A stretch of 64,000 nucleotides of DNA from NCBI GenBank assembly GCA_016841325.1, contig JAENZJ010000001.1, positions 248,001-312,000 of the forward strand. Direction: 5' to 3'. The notes under the pieces are model-generated. The model ran no database searches and was not told the DNA's origin. It was given only the letters and a program-made list of their open reading frames with translations. The translations under genes were made by a program, and so were the position numbers. Shown one piece after another: positions 8,570 through 20,313 of the stretch. The stretch comes from Thermincola carboxydiphila (GTDB taxonomy: Bacteria > Bacillota > Thermincolia > Thermincolales > UBA2595). Position 1 is the first letter of the stretch. The number at the start of each line of letters is the position of its first letter.

Positions 8570-9031
8570 TTGGACTTCCTGGCCGTTGCAATTGCCGGTT
8601 TTTTAGGGGCTGTCACCAGGGCAGCCCTGGGAGAGGGAATTAATATGCTGCTCCCCTGGAAATTTCCCCTGGGCACTCTGATACCTAACCTTACAGGGTG
8701 TTTTCTGTTAAGCCTGTTTATGGATCTAGCCATGGATCGCCTGCAGATATCCCAAAGACTCAGGGTTGCCGTGGGAACTGGTTTCCTGGGTGCCTATACC
8801 ACATTTTCAACCTTCACGGTGGAATCATTGAATCTCATTGAAAACCGGCTTGCCCTGCAGGCAGCAGCCTATATATTACTGACACCGGCAGGTTGTGTCC
8901 TGATGGCCTTATGGGGCCACAACCTAAGCAAATCCATGGCTGGAAAAGGCGGCTTTGTAAAAAGGGAAAGGGCCGGTGAATTAGGTACAGGGGAGATACA
9001 TGAATTAGATCCAGGGGATGAAAGGGAATAA
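8570..9031 (+). CDS. crcB: CrcB/Fluc fluoride ion channel subunit 1
   Basis: The protein has about 153 residues, with four hydrophobic segments and the Fluc signatures GFLGAVTRA near the start, FPLGTLIPNLTGCF and GFLGAYTTFSTFTVE. Fluc channels export fluoride passively as dual-topology dimers. A second crcB gene follows 52 bases later, so the functional channel is probably a heterodimer, as in other Firmicutes with paired genes. The C-terminus carries a charged tail of about 30 residues beyond the usual fold. TTG at 8570 with AGGTGAT upstream is chosen; GTG at 8561 is an in-frame alternative. Confidence 0.9.
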   Translation: MDFLAVAIAGFLGAVTRAALGEGINMLLPWKFPLGTLIPNLTGCFLLSLFMDLAMDRLQISQRLRVAVGTGFLGAYTTFSTFTVESLNLIENRLALQAAAYILLTPAGCVLMALWGHNLSKSMAGKGGFVKRERAGELGTGEIHELDPGDERE

Positions 9032-9083
9032 GGTAGAAGATGAATTGCAATAACATCGGGCAGCATTACCGGAGGTAAGAGAC

Positions 9084-9464
9084 ATGGATTATATTTTTGT
9101 GGGCCTTGGCGGCTCCATTGGAGCTATGGCAAGGTATGGTTTAAGCAAATGGGTCGGGACCAGGTGGCGGGGTGAATTTCCGCTGGGGACCTTTATTATC
9201 AATACTTCCGGGGCATTGGCGCTTGGTTTTTTGGCTGTGCTGTTTTCGGTGAGCGGACCGGAAAAAGTATGGTTAAATAAACTTGTGACAACCGGGATGC
9301 TGGGAGCTTTTACAACATATTCTACTTTCAGTTTTGAAATCATAGATTTAATCAGGGGCGGGGAAATCCGCACCGGAGCAGTATACCTGGCGGCAAGTGT
9401 ATTTACCGGACTGGTGGCCGCTTATTTTGGGATTATCCTGGCCAGATTACTGCTTGGGCAGTGA
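9084..9464 (+). CDS. crcB: CrcB/Fluc fluoride ion channel subunit 2
   Basis: The 126-residue membrane protein has four hydrophobic segments. It carries GGSIGAMARYG at residues 9-19, FPLGTFIINTSGA and GMLGAFTTYSTFSFE, which hold the conserved Asn and the Thr/Phe residues that line the fluoride pore in Fluc proteins. It probably pairs with the upstream CrcB. It has a normal ribosome binding site (CGGAGGTAAG). Confidence 0.93.
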   Translation: MDYIFVGLGGSIGAMARYGLSKWVGTRWRGEFPLGTFIINTSGALALGFLAVLFSVSGPEKVWLNKLVTTGMLGAFTTYSTFSFEIIDLIRGGEIRTGAVYLAASVFTGLVAAYFGIILARLLLGQ

Positions 9465-9576
9465 TTTGCCCAGACCCTGAACAAATGGCCCTCTATGCGC
9501 CTGGCCCGCATCGCGCCTGCGCATAAAAACCCCCTCCGGAGGCAGACTAGTACTGACACGGAGGAGGTGAGACAAG

Positions 9577-10074
9577 TTGGCAAAAATAAAGGGTAAAATG
9601 TTGCCGGCCCTGGCTCTGCTGGCAGCCTTGATTGTATTGGGTGGGTGTGCGGCCCAGAGGAAACCGCTGCCGCCTGAACCGGATGCACCTGACAGGGTTC
9701 CCGAAATGCAGGTTAAACCTGCTCCGGAGCGAAGTCCTGCCGAGGACAGGGACATAGCTGCAGAGATTAACAGGACAGTCGAGTCTGTTCCGGGGGTGGA
9801 AAGATCTTATTCGGTTGTGGTTGGGAATGCGGTGCTGATTGGCTTTGACCTTGACCAGGACCAACAGGAACAGGGTATCAGCAATATCAAGAACAGGGTT
9901 GCCGAAAAGGCTGAGGCTGATCCCCGGATTGTCAGGGCTTATGTTTCATCAGACCCTGATACTACGGCAAGGATCAGGGAGCTGGCAGACAATGTCAGAA
10001 AGGGCAGGCCCGTTACCGAGTACCTGGATGAAATAGGCGAAATAATTCAGCGTTTAACACCCCGGACTGACTAG
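9577..10074 (+). CDS. YhcN/YlaJ family sporulation lipoprotein
   Basis: The 165-residue protein starts at TTG with GGAGGTGAG upstream. It has a lipoprotein signal (ALALLAALIVLGGCAA, with Cys at about 24), a proline-rich linker and a YhcN/YlaJ-type domain of about 110 residues containing EINRTVESVPGVERSYSVVV in the middle and ARIRELADNVRKGRP near the end. In Bacillus YhcN is found in the spore. The gene is consistent with a spore-forming host. It stands between crcB and whiA with no clear operon partner. Confidence 0.8.
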   Translation: MAKIKGKMLPALALLAALIVLGGCAAQRKPLPPEPDAPDRVPEMQVKPAPERSPAEDRDIAAEINRTVESVPGVERSYSVVVGNAVLIGFDLDQDQQEQGISNIKNRVAEKAEADPRIVRAYVSSDPDTTARIRELADNVRKGRPVTEYLDEIGEIIQRLTPRTD

Positions 10075-10148
10075 CGGGTATAATACGGGCCTGGCTGCAG
10101 ACAGTTGATGCAGTTGGGCCCTAACTGTCTTATTTTAATCCGGTATGC

Positions 10149-10154
10149 TATAAT
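10149..10154 (+). promoter_or_regulatory. candidate extended -10 promoter for whiA
   Basis: TATAAT at 10149-10154 is preceded by TGC, giving the extended -10 form TGnTATAAT. No good -35 was found at 16-18 bases. It lies 38 bases before the whiA start. Confidence 0.45.
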
Positions 10155-10191
10155 GATTAACAGGTGAAGATGTGAACCGGAGGGCGGAAGG

Positions 10192-11133
10192 ATGTCTTTT
10201 TCTACTGATACCAAAAATGAACTGGCCAGGGTTATGGCACAAAAACTTTGCTGCCAGACAGCGGAACTGGCTGCCCTGGCAAAAATGGACGGACTTGTCC
10301 AGATAAGCGGCAGACACCGGATCTCCCTGCATCTGATTACAGAAAGTGCAGCCGTTGCCCGCAAGGTAATTACATATTTAAAAAACCTCTATGGAGTTCA
10401 GACAGATATACTTATTAAAAAGAAAAACAAACTGAAAAAAAACAATGTCTACCTGGTGCGGATGCCTACTCAGGATGATGTGGTTAAAGTACTCCGTTCC
10501 CTTGGGATGCTTGATGACAATGGCCGGCTGGTTGACGGCATAAAGCCTGACCTGCTGAAAAGGGAATGCTGCCGGAGGGCCTATCTGCGCGGGATATTTC
10601 TTGGCGGCGGTTCTGTCAGCGACCCTGAAGGTGATTATCACCTGGAGATTCTTGTCAGTGACGAAGATTTCAGCCACTTATTATGTGATATTCTGAAACG
10701 GTATGACCTGGCGGCAGGAATCAACAGAAGGAAGAACTGGGATGTGGTTTACCTGAAGGGAAGTGAGGATATTATCAAACTGCTGAACCTGATGGGCGCC
10801 CATGGGGCGTTATTAAACTTTGAAAATGTCAGGATATATAAAGATGTCAGGAATCAGGTCAACCGCCTGGTTAACTGTGAAACGGCAAATCTTAACAAGA
10901 CCGTCAATGCCGCTGTCAGGCAGGTCGAGGATATCAGGCTGATTGACAAGGCAATAGGCCTGGCAAAGCTCCCCCTCAATCTGAGGACAATAGCCGAATA
11001 CCGCCTCACTTATCCTGATATCAGTCTTAAGGAACTGGGAGAGATGATGGAACCCAGGATTGGCAAATCAGGAGTCAACCACCGGATGAGGAGGATCCAG
11101 AGGATTGCGGAAAAGATCAGGGGAGATATGTAA
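10192..11133 (+). CDS. whiA: WhiA sporulation/cell-division DNA-binding protein
   Basis: The 313-residue protein matches WhiA over its length: an N-terminal region beginning [14 protein letters not shown], a LAGLIDADG-homing-endonuclease-like core with [16 protein letters not shown], and a C-terminal helix-turn-helix ([20 protein letters not shown]). WhiA controls sporulation septation in Streptomyces and influences cell division and chromosome segregation in Bacillus. The ATG has GGAGGGCGGAAGG upstream. It normally follows yvcK directly; here it has its own promoter-like sequence and sits 8.6 kb away. Confidence 0.95.
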   Translation: MSFSTDTKNELARVMAQKLCCQTAELAALAKMDGLVQISGRHRISLHLITESAAVARKVITYLKNLYGVQTDILIKKKNKLKKNNVYLVRMPTQDDVVKVLRSLGMLDDNGRLVDGIKPDLLKRECCRRAYLRGIFLGGGSVSDPEGDYHLEILVSDEDFSHLLCDILKRYDLAAGINRRKNWDVVYLKGSEDIIKLLNLMGAHGALLNFENVRIYKDVRNQVNRLVNCETANLNKTVNAAVRQVEDIRLIDKAIGLAKLPLNLRTIAEYRLTYPDISLKELGEMMEPRIGKSGVNHRMRRIQRIAEKIRGDM

Positions 11134-11258
11134 AACTGAATAAAGGCACATTTTGGCTGCATAAGATTATATTAGTCGTAAAAGCAGGAAAACAGCGGGA
11201 TTTAAAGAAATTATTTTAAAGAAACTATACTGATATACTAAATTGGGGAGTGGCTTTT

Positions 11259-12695
11259 ATGCGTATGGGGTTTGGCCTATATCAGGAACAGACACAAAAA
11301 CTTATGATGACCCCTGAACTAAGGCTGGCAATAAAGATACTGCAATTTTCAACTATTGAACTTACAGAATATATTGAAAATGAGCTGGTGGAGAATCCAC
11401 TGCTGGAAATTGCCGAGTCTGCACCGGATACAGGTAATTCCGATGATTCTGCGGCTGGGACCGAACATGAGGAATCCGGACAACAGGATTTGACTGATGA
11501 AATGGAAAAGGTAGATATTGACTGGGACCAGTATTTTGATGACGGTACCGGCTACCGGAATGACTTCGCTGTAAACCGCCAGGAAGAAACCCCGCGTTAT
11601 GAAAACTTTATCGCCGAAGTTCCCACCCTTCAGGAGTATTTAATGTTTCAACTGGCCCTTACAAGGATGACCGATCAGGAAAAGTCAGTGGGAGAGTTTT
11701 TTATCGGGAACATTGATGACAATGGCTATTTGCACTGTTCCCCTGAGGAGGCTGCAGTTAAATGTAATGTTCCTGTGGAAACTGCAGAAGATGTCCTGGG
11801 CATAATCCAGGGTATGGAGCCCCCCGGAGTAGGCGCCAGGGACCTCAGGGAGTGTTTGCTGATACAGTACGCGCAGCTTGAAGTTAAGAATGAGATGTTG
11901 AAAGAAATCATTTGTGACTACCTGCAGGAAATTGCTGCCGGGAAGGTTATGAAAGTTGCCAAAAAGCTGGGTGTTCAGCTCTATGAGATCCAGGATGCAA
12001 TGGACCTCCTGAAAATGCTGGAACCTAAGCCGGGCAGGAGATTTTCACCTACCGACAGCACCCGTTACATTGTTCCTGATGTTGTTGTGGAAAAGGTGGA
12101 CGGTGAATATATTATCCTGGTCAATGATGTCTCCACTCCACGCCTTACAGTTAATAATGCCTATAAGGAAATTGTCAGGGGAAGCAATGCCGACCAGGAA
12201 AGCCGCAGGTATATTGAAGAAAAGCTTAATTCTGCCGTCTGGCTGATGAAAAGCATTGAGCAGCGCCGGGAGACCCTCTATAAGGTTTCCCGCTGTATCG
12301 TTGATTTTCAGAAGGATTTTTTTGACAAGGGCATAAAACACCTGAAAAGTATGAACCTGAGAGATGTGGCCCAAATATTGGGGATACATGAATCCACAGT
12401 TAGCAGGGCTGCCGCCGGCAAGTATATGCAAACTCCCCGGGGGCTGTTTGAAATGAAGTTTTTCTTTTCCAGCGGGGTCTCCAATATCCATGGTACATCC
12501 ACCTCCGCTGAGGCTGTAAAAAAAATAATCAGGGAACTGGTGGAAGCCGAAGACCCGCATAAGCCCCTGAGTGACCAGAAGATTGCAGAGGACCTCCAGG
12601 CCAAGGGGGTCAATATCTCCAGGCGAACTGTAGCCAAATACAGGGATGAAATCGGTATCCTGCCTACCTCCAAGAGGAGACGGTACTGCAAATAG
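11259..12695 (+). CDS. rpoN: RNA polymerase sigma-54 factor
   Basis: The protein has about 478 residues. It has the glutamine-containing activator-interacting region I (LYQEQTQKLMMTPELRLAIK), an acidic region II, the core-binding region and the C-terminal DNA-binding part with a helix-turn-helix (VAQILGIHESTVSRA) and the RpoN box (SRRTVAKYRDEIGI). Sigma-54 directs transcription from -24/-12 promoters with enhancer-binding activators. ATG at 11259 with GGGGAG 8 bases upstream is chosen over the in-frame GTG at 11250, whose ribosome binding site would be adjacent to it. No enhancer-binding activator is encoded in the window. Confidence 0.94.
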   Translation: MRMGFGLYQEQTQKLMMTPELRLAIKILQFSTIELTEYIENELVENPLLEIAESAPDTGNSDDSAAGTEHEESGQQDLTDEMEKVDIDWDQYFDDGTGYRNDFAVNRQEETPRYENFIAEVPTLQEYLMFQLALTRMTDQEKSVGEFFIGNIDDNGYLHCSPEEAAVKCNVPVETAEDVLGIIQGMEPPGVGARDLRECLLIQYAQLEVKNEMLKEIICDYLQEIAAGKVMKVAKKLGVQLYEIQDAMDLLKMLEPKPGRRFSPTDSTRYIVPDVVVEKVDGEYIILVNDVSTPRLTVNNAYKEIVRGSNADQESRRYIEEKLNSAVWLMKSIEQRRETLYKVSRCIVDFQKDFFDKGIKHLKSMNLRDVAQILGIHESTVSRAAAGKYMQTPRGLFEMKFFFSSGVSNIHGTSTSAEAVKKIIRELVEAEDPHKPLSDQKIAEDLQAKGVNISRRTVAKYRDEIGILPTSKRRRYCK

Positions 12696-12913
12696 AACAG
12701 GCTTGCCATATACCGGGCGGGTCTGCAAATTAACGAACAGTTTTGCAATCAGTAGAATAGGTTTGTGATACATTGAAATAATAATGCTGAAACGGGATAT
12801 CAGAGGTTAAGGAAATTTTGGAAGAAAATTTTGGGGCGGTAAAAGGACTTTTGTATAAAAATGTAGAATTATATACCCGTTGAGGAAAAAAATGTTCTTC
12901 TTTTTTTGCTTGC

Positions 12914-12949
12914 CGGGACATATAATTATGTGGCGGGACACTAAATGAC
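12914..12949 (+). promoter_or_regulatory. CggR operator
   Basis: CGGGAC occurs at 12914-12919 and again at 12934-12939, exactly 20 bases apart, and the second is followed after six bases by TGAC. This fits the tandem CggR operator known from Bacillus (CGGGAC, six bases, TGTC, four bases, repeated), with mismatches in the TGTC parts. It lies just upstream of cggR and implies autorepression relieved by fructose-1,6-bisphosphate. Confidence 0.85.
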
Positions 12950-12971
12950 CCACTACGGGAGGCTGATTAAA

Positions 12972-14009
12972 GTGATCACAGATATTATTTCCCTGCAGCA
13001 AAAGATAGCTCCCGAATTAATAGAACTTATTGAAAGAAGATATACTATACTGCGACACGTATCTCATTTACAGCCTGTGGGCAGACGTGCCCTGGCCCAT
13101 GACCTTAAACTGGGGGAACGGACGGTTCGTTCCGAACTGGATTTTCTGAAGAAGCAGGGCCTTTTGGAAGGTGACCTGTCAGGAGTAAAACTGACCACTG
13201 ACGGAGAGGCTTTAATTCACCAACTCTCAGAATTCATAAAAGGCCTGAGGGGTCTGGTGGATATTGAATCCAGCCTGAGGGAACGCCTGGGCCTGAAACA
13301 GGTAATAGTTGTTCCTGGTGATGCTGATGAGGATGAACCAGTCAAAAAGGAACTGGGAAGGGCTGCAGCCCGGCACTTAATGGGGGTGCTGGAGGAAGGC
13401 AGCATTGTCGCGGTAACCGGTGGCACGACAGTTGGAGAAGTAGCCAATGCCGTGCCGGTTTCCTATAGTCCCAGGGAACTTTTGGTGGTTCCGGCCAGGG
13501 GAGGTCTTGGGGAGGAAGTGGAGACTCAGGCCAACAGCATTGCAGCTAAAATCGCCAAAAGGCTAAGGGCTTCATACCGGCTGCTGCATGTCCCTGATAA
13601 TATCGGGGAAGATGCCATGAACTCATTGATCAGGGATCCCCATTTAAAGGATATTATCAGGATCATCAAATCTGCTGATATTCTTGTACATGGTATTGGG
13701 AATGCCAGGGAGATTTCTGCCAGCCGGGGCGATTCTGCTGAAGAGACCAGGCGGATGCTGGAATCGGGGGCTGTCGGAGAGGCCTTCGGGCACTATTTTG
13801 CTAAAGATGGGGCAATAATCCGGACAATACACAGCCCGGGTATTCGCCTCAATGACCTTAAAAAGATAGATCATGTAATCGGGGTTGCCGGGGGCCGGAA
13901 AAAGGCAGCAGCAATCCTGGCTGTTTTGTCCAGCGGCAGTGAAACTGTTCTGGTAACTGATGAAGGCGCCGGAAGGGCAATGCTGGAACAGTTGAATAGC
14001 ATAAATTAA
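12972..14009 (+). CDS. cggR: central glycolytic genes regulator CggR (SorC family)
   Basis: The protein has about 345 residues. An N-terminal winged helix (VGRRALAHDLKLGERTVRSE) is followed by a SorC sugar-binding domain with VAVTGGTTVGEVA and the C-terminal GVAGGRKKAAAI. CggR represses the gapA operon and responds to fructose-1,6-bisphosphate. GTG at 12972 with GGGAGG 9 bases upstream is chosen. The in-frame ATG at 12945 would place the start inside the operator and has no good ribosome binding site. It is the first gene of the cggR-gapA-pgk-tpiA-gpmI-eno operon. Confidence 0.93.
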   Translation: MITDIISLQQKIAPELIELIERRYTILRHVSHLQPVGRRALAHDLKLGERTVRSELDFLKKQGLLEGDLSGVKLTTDGEALIHQLSEFIKGLRGLVDIESSLRERLGLKQVIVVPGDADEDEPVKKELGRAAARHLMGVLEEGSIVAVTGGTTVGEVANAVPVSYSPRELLVVPARGGLGEEVETQANSIAAKIAKRLRASYRLLHVPDNIGEDAMNSLIRDPHLKDIIRIIKSADILVHGIGNAREISASRGDSAEETRRMLESGAVGEAFGHYFAKDGAIIRTIHSPGIRLNDLKKIDHVIGVAGGRKKAAAILAVLSSGSETVLVTDEGAGRAMLEQLNSIN

Positions 14010-14018
14010 ATTAATTGA

Positions 14019-15038
<1,020 letters not shown>

Positions 15039-15079
15039 TGTAGGCAGATTTAATGGGGAGCAGGGAGGTAAGGTGTTTG

Positions 15080-16273
15080 ATGCAGATTAATACTGTTAAG
15101 GAAATGAATGTAAAAGGGAAAAGGGTATTTGTCAGGGTAGACTTTAATGTACCTCTCAATAAAGACAGGGTGATTACCGATGACACCAGGATCAGGGCAG
15201 CCGTTCCGACGATAAAATATCTTACAGAGCATGGCGCCAAAGTCATTCTGGCATCTCATCTGGGACGGCCAAAGGGTAAGGCCATGGCAGAGTATTCTTT
15301 GGCTCCTGTGGCAGTGAAGCTTGAAGAAATTCTTGGCCAAAAGGTGGTTTTTGCGCGTGACTGTACCGGTGAGGAAGCCCATAAAACAGTAGCCATAATG
15401 AATGATGGTGATATAGTGCTTCTCGAAAACCTGAGGTTTCATGCGGGTGAGGAAAAAAACGACCCCGCTTTTGTCAGGGAGCTGGCGGGACTGGCTGACA
15501 TGTATGTAAATGATGCCTTTGGGACAGCTCACCGGGCTCATGCCTCAACTGCAGGCATAGCAGGATTGCTGCCGGCTGGTGCAGGCTTCCTTATGGAAAA
15601 AGAAGTGGAATACCTGGGCAAAGCGGTCCGTAATCCGGTAAGGCCGTTTACTGCCATCATTGGAGGGGCCAAGGTATCTGACAAGATCGGTGTTATTGAG
15701 AACCTCCTTGACAAGGTGGATACCCTTATTATCGGAGGGGGTATGGCCAACACCTTTCTCAAAGCCCGGGGTTATGACATGGGGAATTCCCTGGTAGAGG
15801 AAGATAAGATTGCCCTGGCCGGGGAGACTATGGAAAAAGCCGCAGAAAAGAATATCAGACTGTTCCTTCCGGTTGACCTGGTAGTTGCGGAAAGCGTTTC
15901 TCCTGATTCACCCCATAAGGTGGTAAGCAAAGAAGGGGTTCCATCGGGGTGGGCTGCAGTGGACATTGGACCTGAGAGCGCCAGATTGTTTGCTGATGCT
16001 GTAAAAGGGGCCGGTACCATTGTCTGGAACGGGCCTATGGGAGTATTTGAGATGGCTCCTTTTGCCAGCGGCACAGAGGCTGTGGCCAAGGCGGTTGGTG
16101 AATCTGGCGGCACATCGATTGTTGGCGGCGGGGATTCGGTTGCTGCAGTCAGGAAAATGGGAGTAGCCGATAAAATAAGCCATATATCTACAGGTGGCGG
16201 GGCCTCACTGGAATTTTTGGAAGGGAAGGAACTTCCAGGAATTAAGGCTCTCGAAAAAGTGGCAGTCAGCTGA
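15080..16273 (+). CDS. pgk: phosphoglycerate kinase
   Basis: The enzyme has about 397 residues and transfers phosphate from 1,3-bisphosphoglycerate to ADP. The two-domain fold is marked by [37 protein letters not shown], the nucleotide-site GPMGVFE and [12 protein letters not shown] at 15080 is used because family members begin shortly before the [11 protein letters not shown] segment; a longer in-frame start at 15053 would sit ahead of the GGGAGG site. It is the third gene of the operon. Confidence 0.96.
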   Translation: MQINTVKEMNVKGKRVFVRVDFNVPLNKDRVITDDTRIRAAVPTIKYLTEHGAKVILASHLGRPKGKAMAEYSLAPVAVKLEEILGQKVVFARDCTGEEAHKTVAIMNDGDIVLLENLRFHAGEEKNDPAFVRELAGLADMYVNDAFGTAHRAHASTAGIAGLLPAGAGFLMEKEVEYLGKAVRNPVRPFTAIIGGAKVSDKIGVIENLLDKVDTLIIGGGMANTFLKARGYDMGNSLVEEDKIALAGETMEKAAEKNIRLFLPVDLVVAESVSPDSPHKVVSKEGVPSGWAAVDIGPESARLFADAVKGAGTIVWNGPMGVFEMAPFASGTEAVAKAVGESGGTSIVGGGDSVAAVRKMGVADKISHISTGGGASLEFLEGKELPGIKALEKVAVS

Positions 16274-16322
16274 ACAGAGATAAAGTGACTGTCAGGCAAA
16301 TGGAAATCAGGAGGTGGCAAGT

Positions 16323-17078
16323 TTGCGAAAACCTATCATGGCCGGTAACTGGAAAATGAATAAAACCGTTGAAGAGGCAATTCTGTTGGTCAGTGAACTG
16401 GGAATGCTGGTCGATGATGTAAAAGATACAGAGGTAGTGGTATGTCCACCGTTCATCGCGCTGGATGCGGTGATAGAGGCCGGTGTCAAGTCTAAAATTG
16501 CCTTTGGCGCCCAGAACATGTACTGGGAAGAAAAGGGAGCTTTTACCGGTGAGATTTCTCCGGTAATGCTGCAGAATATGGGATGCAAATATGTGATTAT
16601 CGGTCATTCGGAACGCCGGGAATACTTTGGAGAAACTGATGAGACAGTCAACAAAAAGCTGCGGGCGGCCCTCAGGTTTGACCTTATACCCATTGTCTGT
16701 GTGGGAGAGAAACTGGAGGACAGGGAAAAAGGAACTACTGAGGAGGTTATCCGGAAGCAGGTTGAAGCAGGTTTTTCAGGACTTGATCAGGAGCAGGCGG
16801 CAGGTCTGGTTGTCGCCTATGAGCCTGTTTGGGCCATTGGTACCGGAAAAACTGCATCAGATGAAGATGCTCAAAAGGTAATCGGTTTTATCAGAAAGAT
16901 AATAGGTGGAATGTATGGAAAAGATGCAGCCGACAGGGTACGTATCCTGTATGGCGGCAGTGTCAAGCCCGAAAACATATCAGGCCTGATGCAGCAGCCG
17001 GATATCGACGGCGCCTTGGTAGGAGGAGCCAGCCTTGATGCAAAAGTGTTTACTTCAATAGTAAAGTATCAGAAATAA
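16323..17078 (+). CDS. tpiA: triosephosphate isomerase
   Basis: The enzyme has about 251 residues and interconverts dihydroxyacetone phosphate and glyceraldehyde 3-phosphate. It shows MRKPIMAGNWKMNK at the start, catalytic His in IGHSERREYFGE, catalytic Glu in VAYEPVWAIGTG and the phosphate loop YGGSVKPEN. TTG at 16323 has AGGAGG 8 bases upstream and gives the canonical N-terminus. The in-frame GTG at 16314 overlaps that ribosome binding site. Confidence 0.96.
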   Translation: MRKPIMAGNWKMNKTVEEAILLVSELGMLVDDVKDTEVVVCPPFIALDAVIEAGVKSKIAFGAQNMYWEEKGAFTGEISPVMLQNMGCKYVIIGHSERREYFGETDETVNKKLRAALRFDLIPIVCVGEKLEDREKGTTEEVIRKQVEAGFSGLDQEQAAGLVVAYEPVWAIGTGKTASDEDAQKVIGFIRKIIGGMYGKDAADRVRILYGGSVKPENISGLMQQPDIDGALVGGASLDAKVFTSIVKYQK

Positions 17079-17124
17079 AGATACAACCGGTTTTGGAAGC
17101 AGTAAGTGAAAAGGAGGTGGTGTT

Positions 17125-18669
17125 GTGACGGCTGTGAGAGCACCATTGATGCTAATGATTTTGGATGGATGGGGAATAAGCGGAGAAAAAACAGGAAATG
17201 CCATCACACAGGCCAATACTCCTTATTATGATGGATTGCTCAGTACATATCCCCATACACTGTTGGGGGCAAGCGGTGAAGATGTGGGTCTGCCTGACGG
17301 TCAGATGGGCAATTCCGAAGTGGGACACCTGAATATAGGAGCCGGCCGGGTTGTTTACCAGGACTTCACCCGTATTTCCAAAGCCATCCGTGAAGGTGAC
17401 TTCTTTAAAAATGATGTTCTCCGGGAGGCTGTCAACAGGGCCAGGAACAATGGTAAAGCCCTGCACCTTATAGGGCTGCTCTCCGACGGCGGGGTACACA
17501 GCCATATCAACCACCTTTATGCCCTCCTGGAGCTGGCCAAACAACAGGGGCTGCAAAGGGTTTATGTCCACGCCGTACTTGACGGACGGGATGTTCCCCC
17601 GGCAAATGCCAGGGAATACATTGATGCCCTGGAAAACAAATTTTCTGAACTCGGGCTGGGTGCTATTGCCACTGTCATGGGGCGTTACTATGCCATGGAC
17701 CGGGACAAGAGATGGGATCGGGTAGAAAAGGCATATAATGCTATGGCTTTTGGGGAGGGTATCATGGCTACCCTGCCATCCGGGGCCGTTGCCAGGTCAT
17801 ACGAAAACGGGGAGACAGACGAATTCGTGGTTCCGACGGTGATTATCAGGCAGACCGGGGAACCTGTTGCTGCAATAAAAGACGGTGACTCCGTAATATT
17901 CTATAATTTCCGTCCTGACAGGGCCAGGGAGATTACACGCGCTTTTGTTGATGAGGATTTTTCCGGTTTTGTAAGGAAACAGGGTTATCCGCGAATTTTT
18001 TATGTGTGTATGACACAATATGATAAGACCATAGATGCACCGGTTGCCTTTAAGCCTCAGGCGCTTGTAAACACACTGGGAGAGTACCTCGGCAAAAAAG
18101 GCATCAGGCAGCTCAGAATAGCGGAGACCGAAAAGTATGCCCATGTAACATTTTTCTTTAACGGTGGGATTGAACCTCCAAACCCGGGAGAAGAGAGGAT
18201 TTTGATTCCTTCACCAAAAGTGCCGACATATGATCTCAAACCTGAAATGAGCGCTTATGAAGTTACCGAAGCGGTCCTTGAGGAAATAGAGGCCGAAAAG
18301 CACGATATCATTATACTTAATTTTGCTAATCCGGATATGGTTGGTCATACAGGTGTCGTGGAAGCTGCCGTAAAGGCAGTTGAGGTGATAGATGACTGCA
18401 TGTCCAGAATAGTTGAAAAAATCAAAAAGAAAAGAGGGATTGTCCTTATTACAGCCGACCACGGGAATGTGGAACAGATGACAGCCGGCGACACAGGCCA
18501 GCCGCATACGGCACATACTACAAACAGGGTTCCCCTGATTTATGTTGACGAGGCGAACCGGAATGCCGGAATACAGGAGGGAAGGCTTGAAGATGTTGCT
18601 CCGACACTCCTAAAACTGCTGGGCCTGGAAAAACCCGCAGAAATGACAGGAAGAGCATTAATTAGTTAG
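17125..18669 (+). CDS. gpmI: 2,3-bisphosphoglycerate-independent phosphoglycerate mutase
   Basis: The 514-residue enzyme of the alkaline phosphatase superfamily converts 3- to 2-phosphoglycerate with Mn2+. It has the metal ligand Asp in MILDGWG, the phosphoserine in [31 protein letters not shown] and the metal-binding [11 protein letters not shown]. It starts at GTG with AAGGAGGTGGTG upstream, 46 bases after tpiA. Its length is typical. Confidence 0.96.
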   Translation: MTAVRAPLMLMILDGWGISGEKTGNAITQANTPYYDGLLSTYPHTLLGASGEDVGLPDGQMGNSEVGHLNIGAGRVVYQDFTRISKAIREGDFFKNDVLREAVNRARNNGKALHLIGLLSDGGVHSHINHLYALLELAKQQGLQRVYVHAVLDGRDVPPANAREYIDALENKFSELGLGAIATVMGRYYAMDRDKRWDRVEKAYNAMAFGEGIMATLPSGAVARSYENGETDEFVVPTVIIRQTGEPVAAIKDGDSVIFYNFRPDRAREITRAFVDEDFSGFVRKQGYPRIFYVCMTQYDKTIDAPVAFKPQALVNTLGEYLGKKGIRQLRIAETEKYAHVTFFFNGGIEPPNPGEERILIPSPKVPTYDLKPEMSAYEVTEAVLEEIEAEKHDIIILNFANPDMVGHTGVVEAAVKAVEVIDDCMSRIVEKIKKKRGIVLITADHGNVEQMTAGDTGQPHTAHTTNRVPLIYVDEANRNAGIQEGRLEDVAPTLLKLLGLEKPAEMTGRALIS

Positions 18670-18714
18670 CAGTTGGCACTTGGCAAGGTATTATTAGAAT
18701 GGAGGTTAAGGTAA

Positions 18715-19998
<1,284 letters not shown>

Positions 19999-20133
19999 GC
20001 CGATAATTTGTTTTCAAATTGCCTGTTTATCAGGGTTTTGGCATATTACGGGTCTGCCTCCATAGAATAATAAAGGGTGGACTTGTACATGTCAAAAGGT
20101 TTTGAATCTTCACTATATTAACCCTGATTGTTA

Positions 20134-20162
20134 TTGTATTTTTGTCCATCGTATGGTATAAT
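20134..20162 (+). promoter_or_regulatory. probable sigma-A promoter for hppA
   Basis: TTGTAT at 20134-20139 and TATAAT at 20157-20162 are 17 bases apart, and the -10 is preceded by TGG, giving an extended form. About 150 bases of leader follow, including an inverted repeat (CCTGGTT at 20180 and AACCAGG at 20225). The rest of 19999-20313 holds no other feature I can support. Confidence 0.6.
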
Positions 20163-20313
20163 TGACCATCATGGGTTATCCTGGTTAGGGGGTGATGGAA
20201 CTACATAATACTGGTTCCGGTTGTAACCAGGGACCTTTGTGATTTTGGGCAATATAGAAAGAGATCCCGCCAAGAAAACCAAAAATAAGGGAAGAGGAGA
20301 GTGAGAGTGTCCA

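Noticed and set aside
12921-12926. TATAAT as a -10 box for cggR
   Set aside because: It lies inside the CggR operator, no -35 is found at the right distance, and the same bases occur in the Bacillus operator. It is more likely part of the operator.
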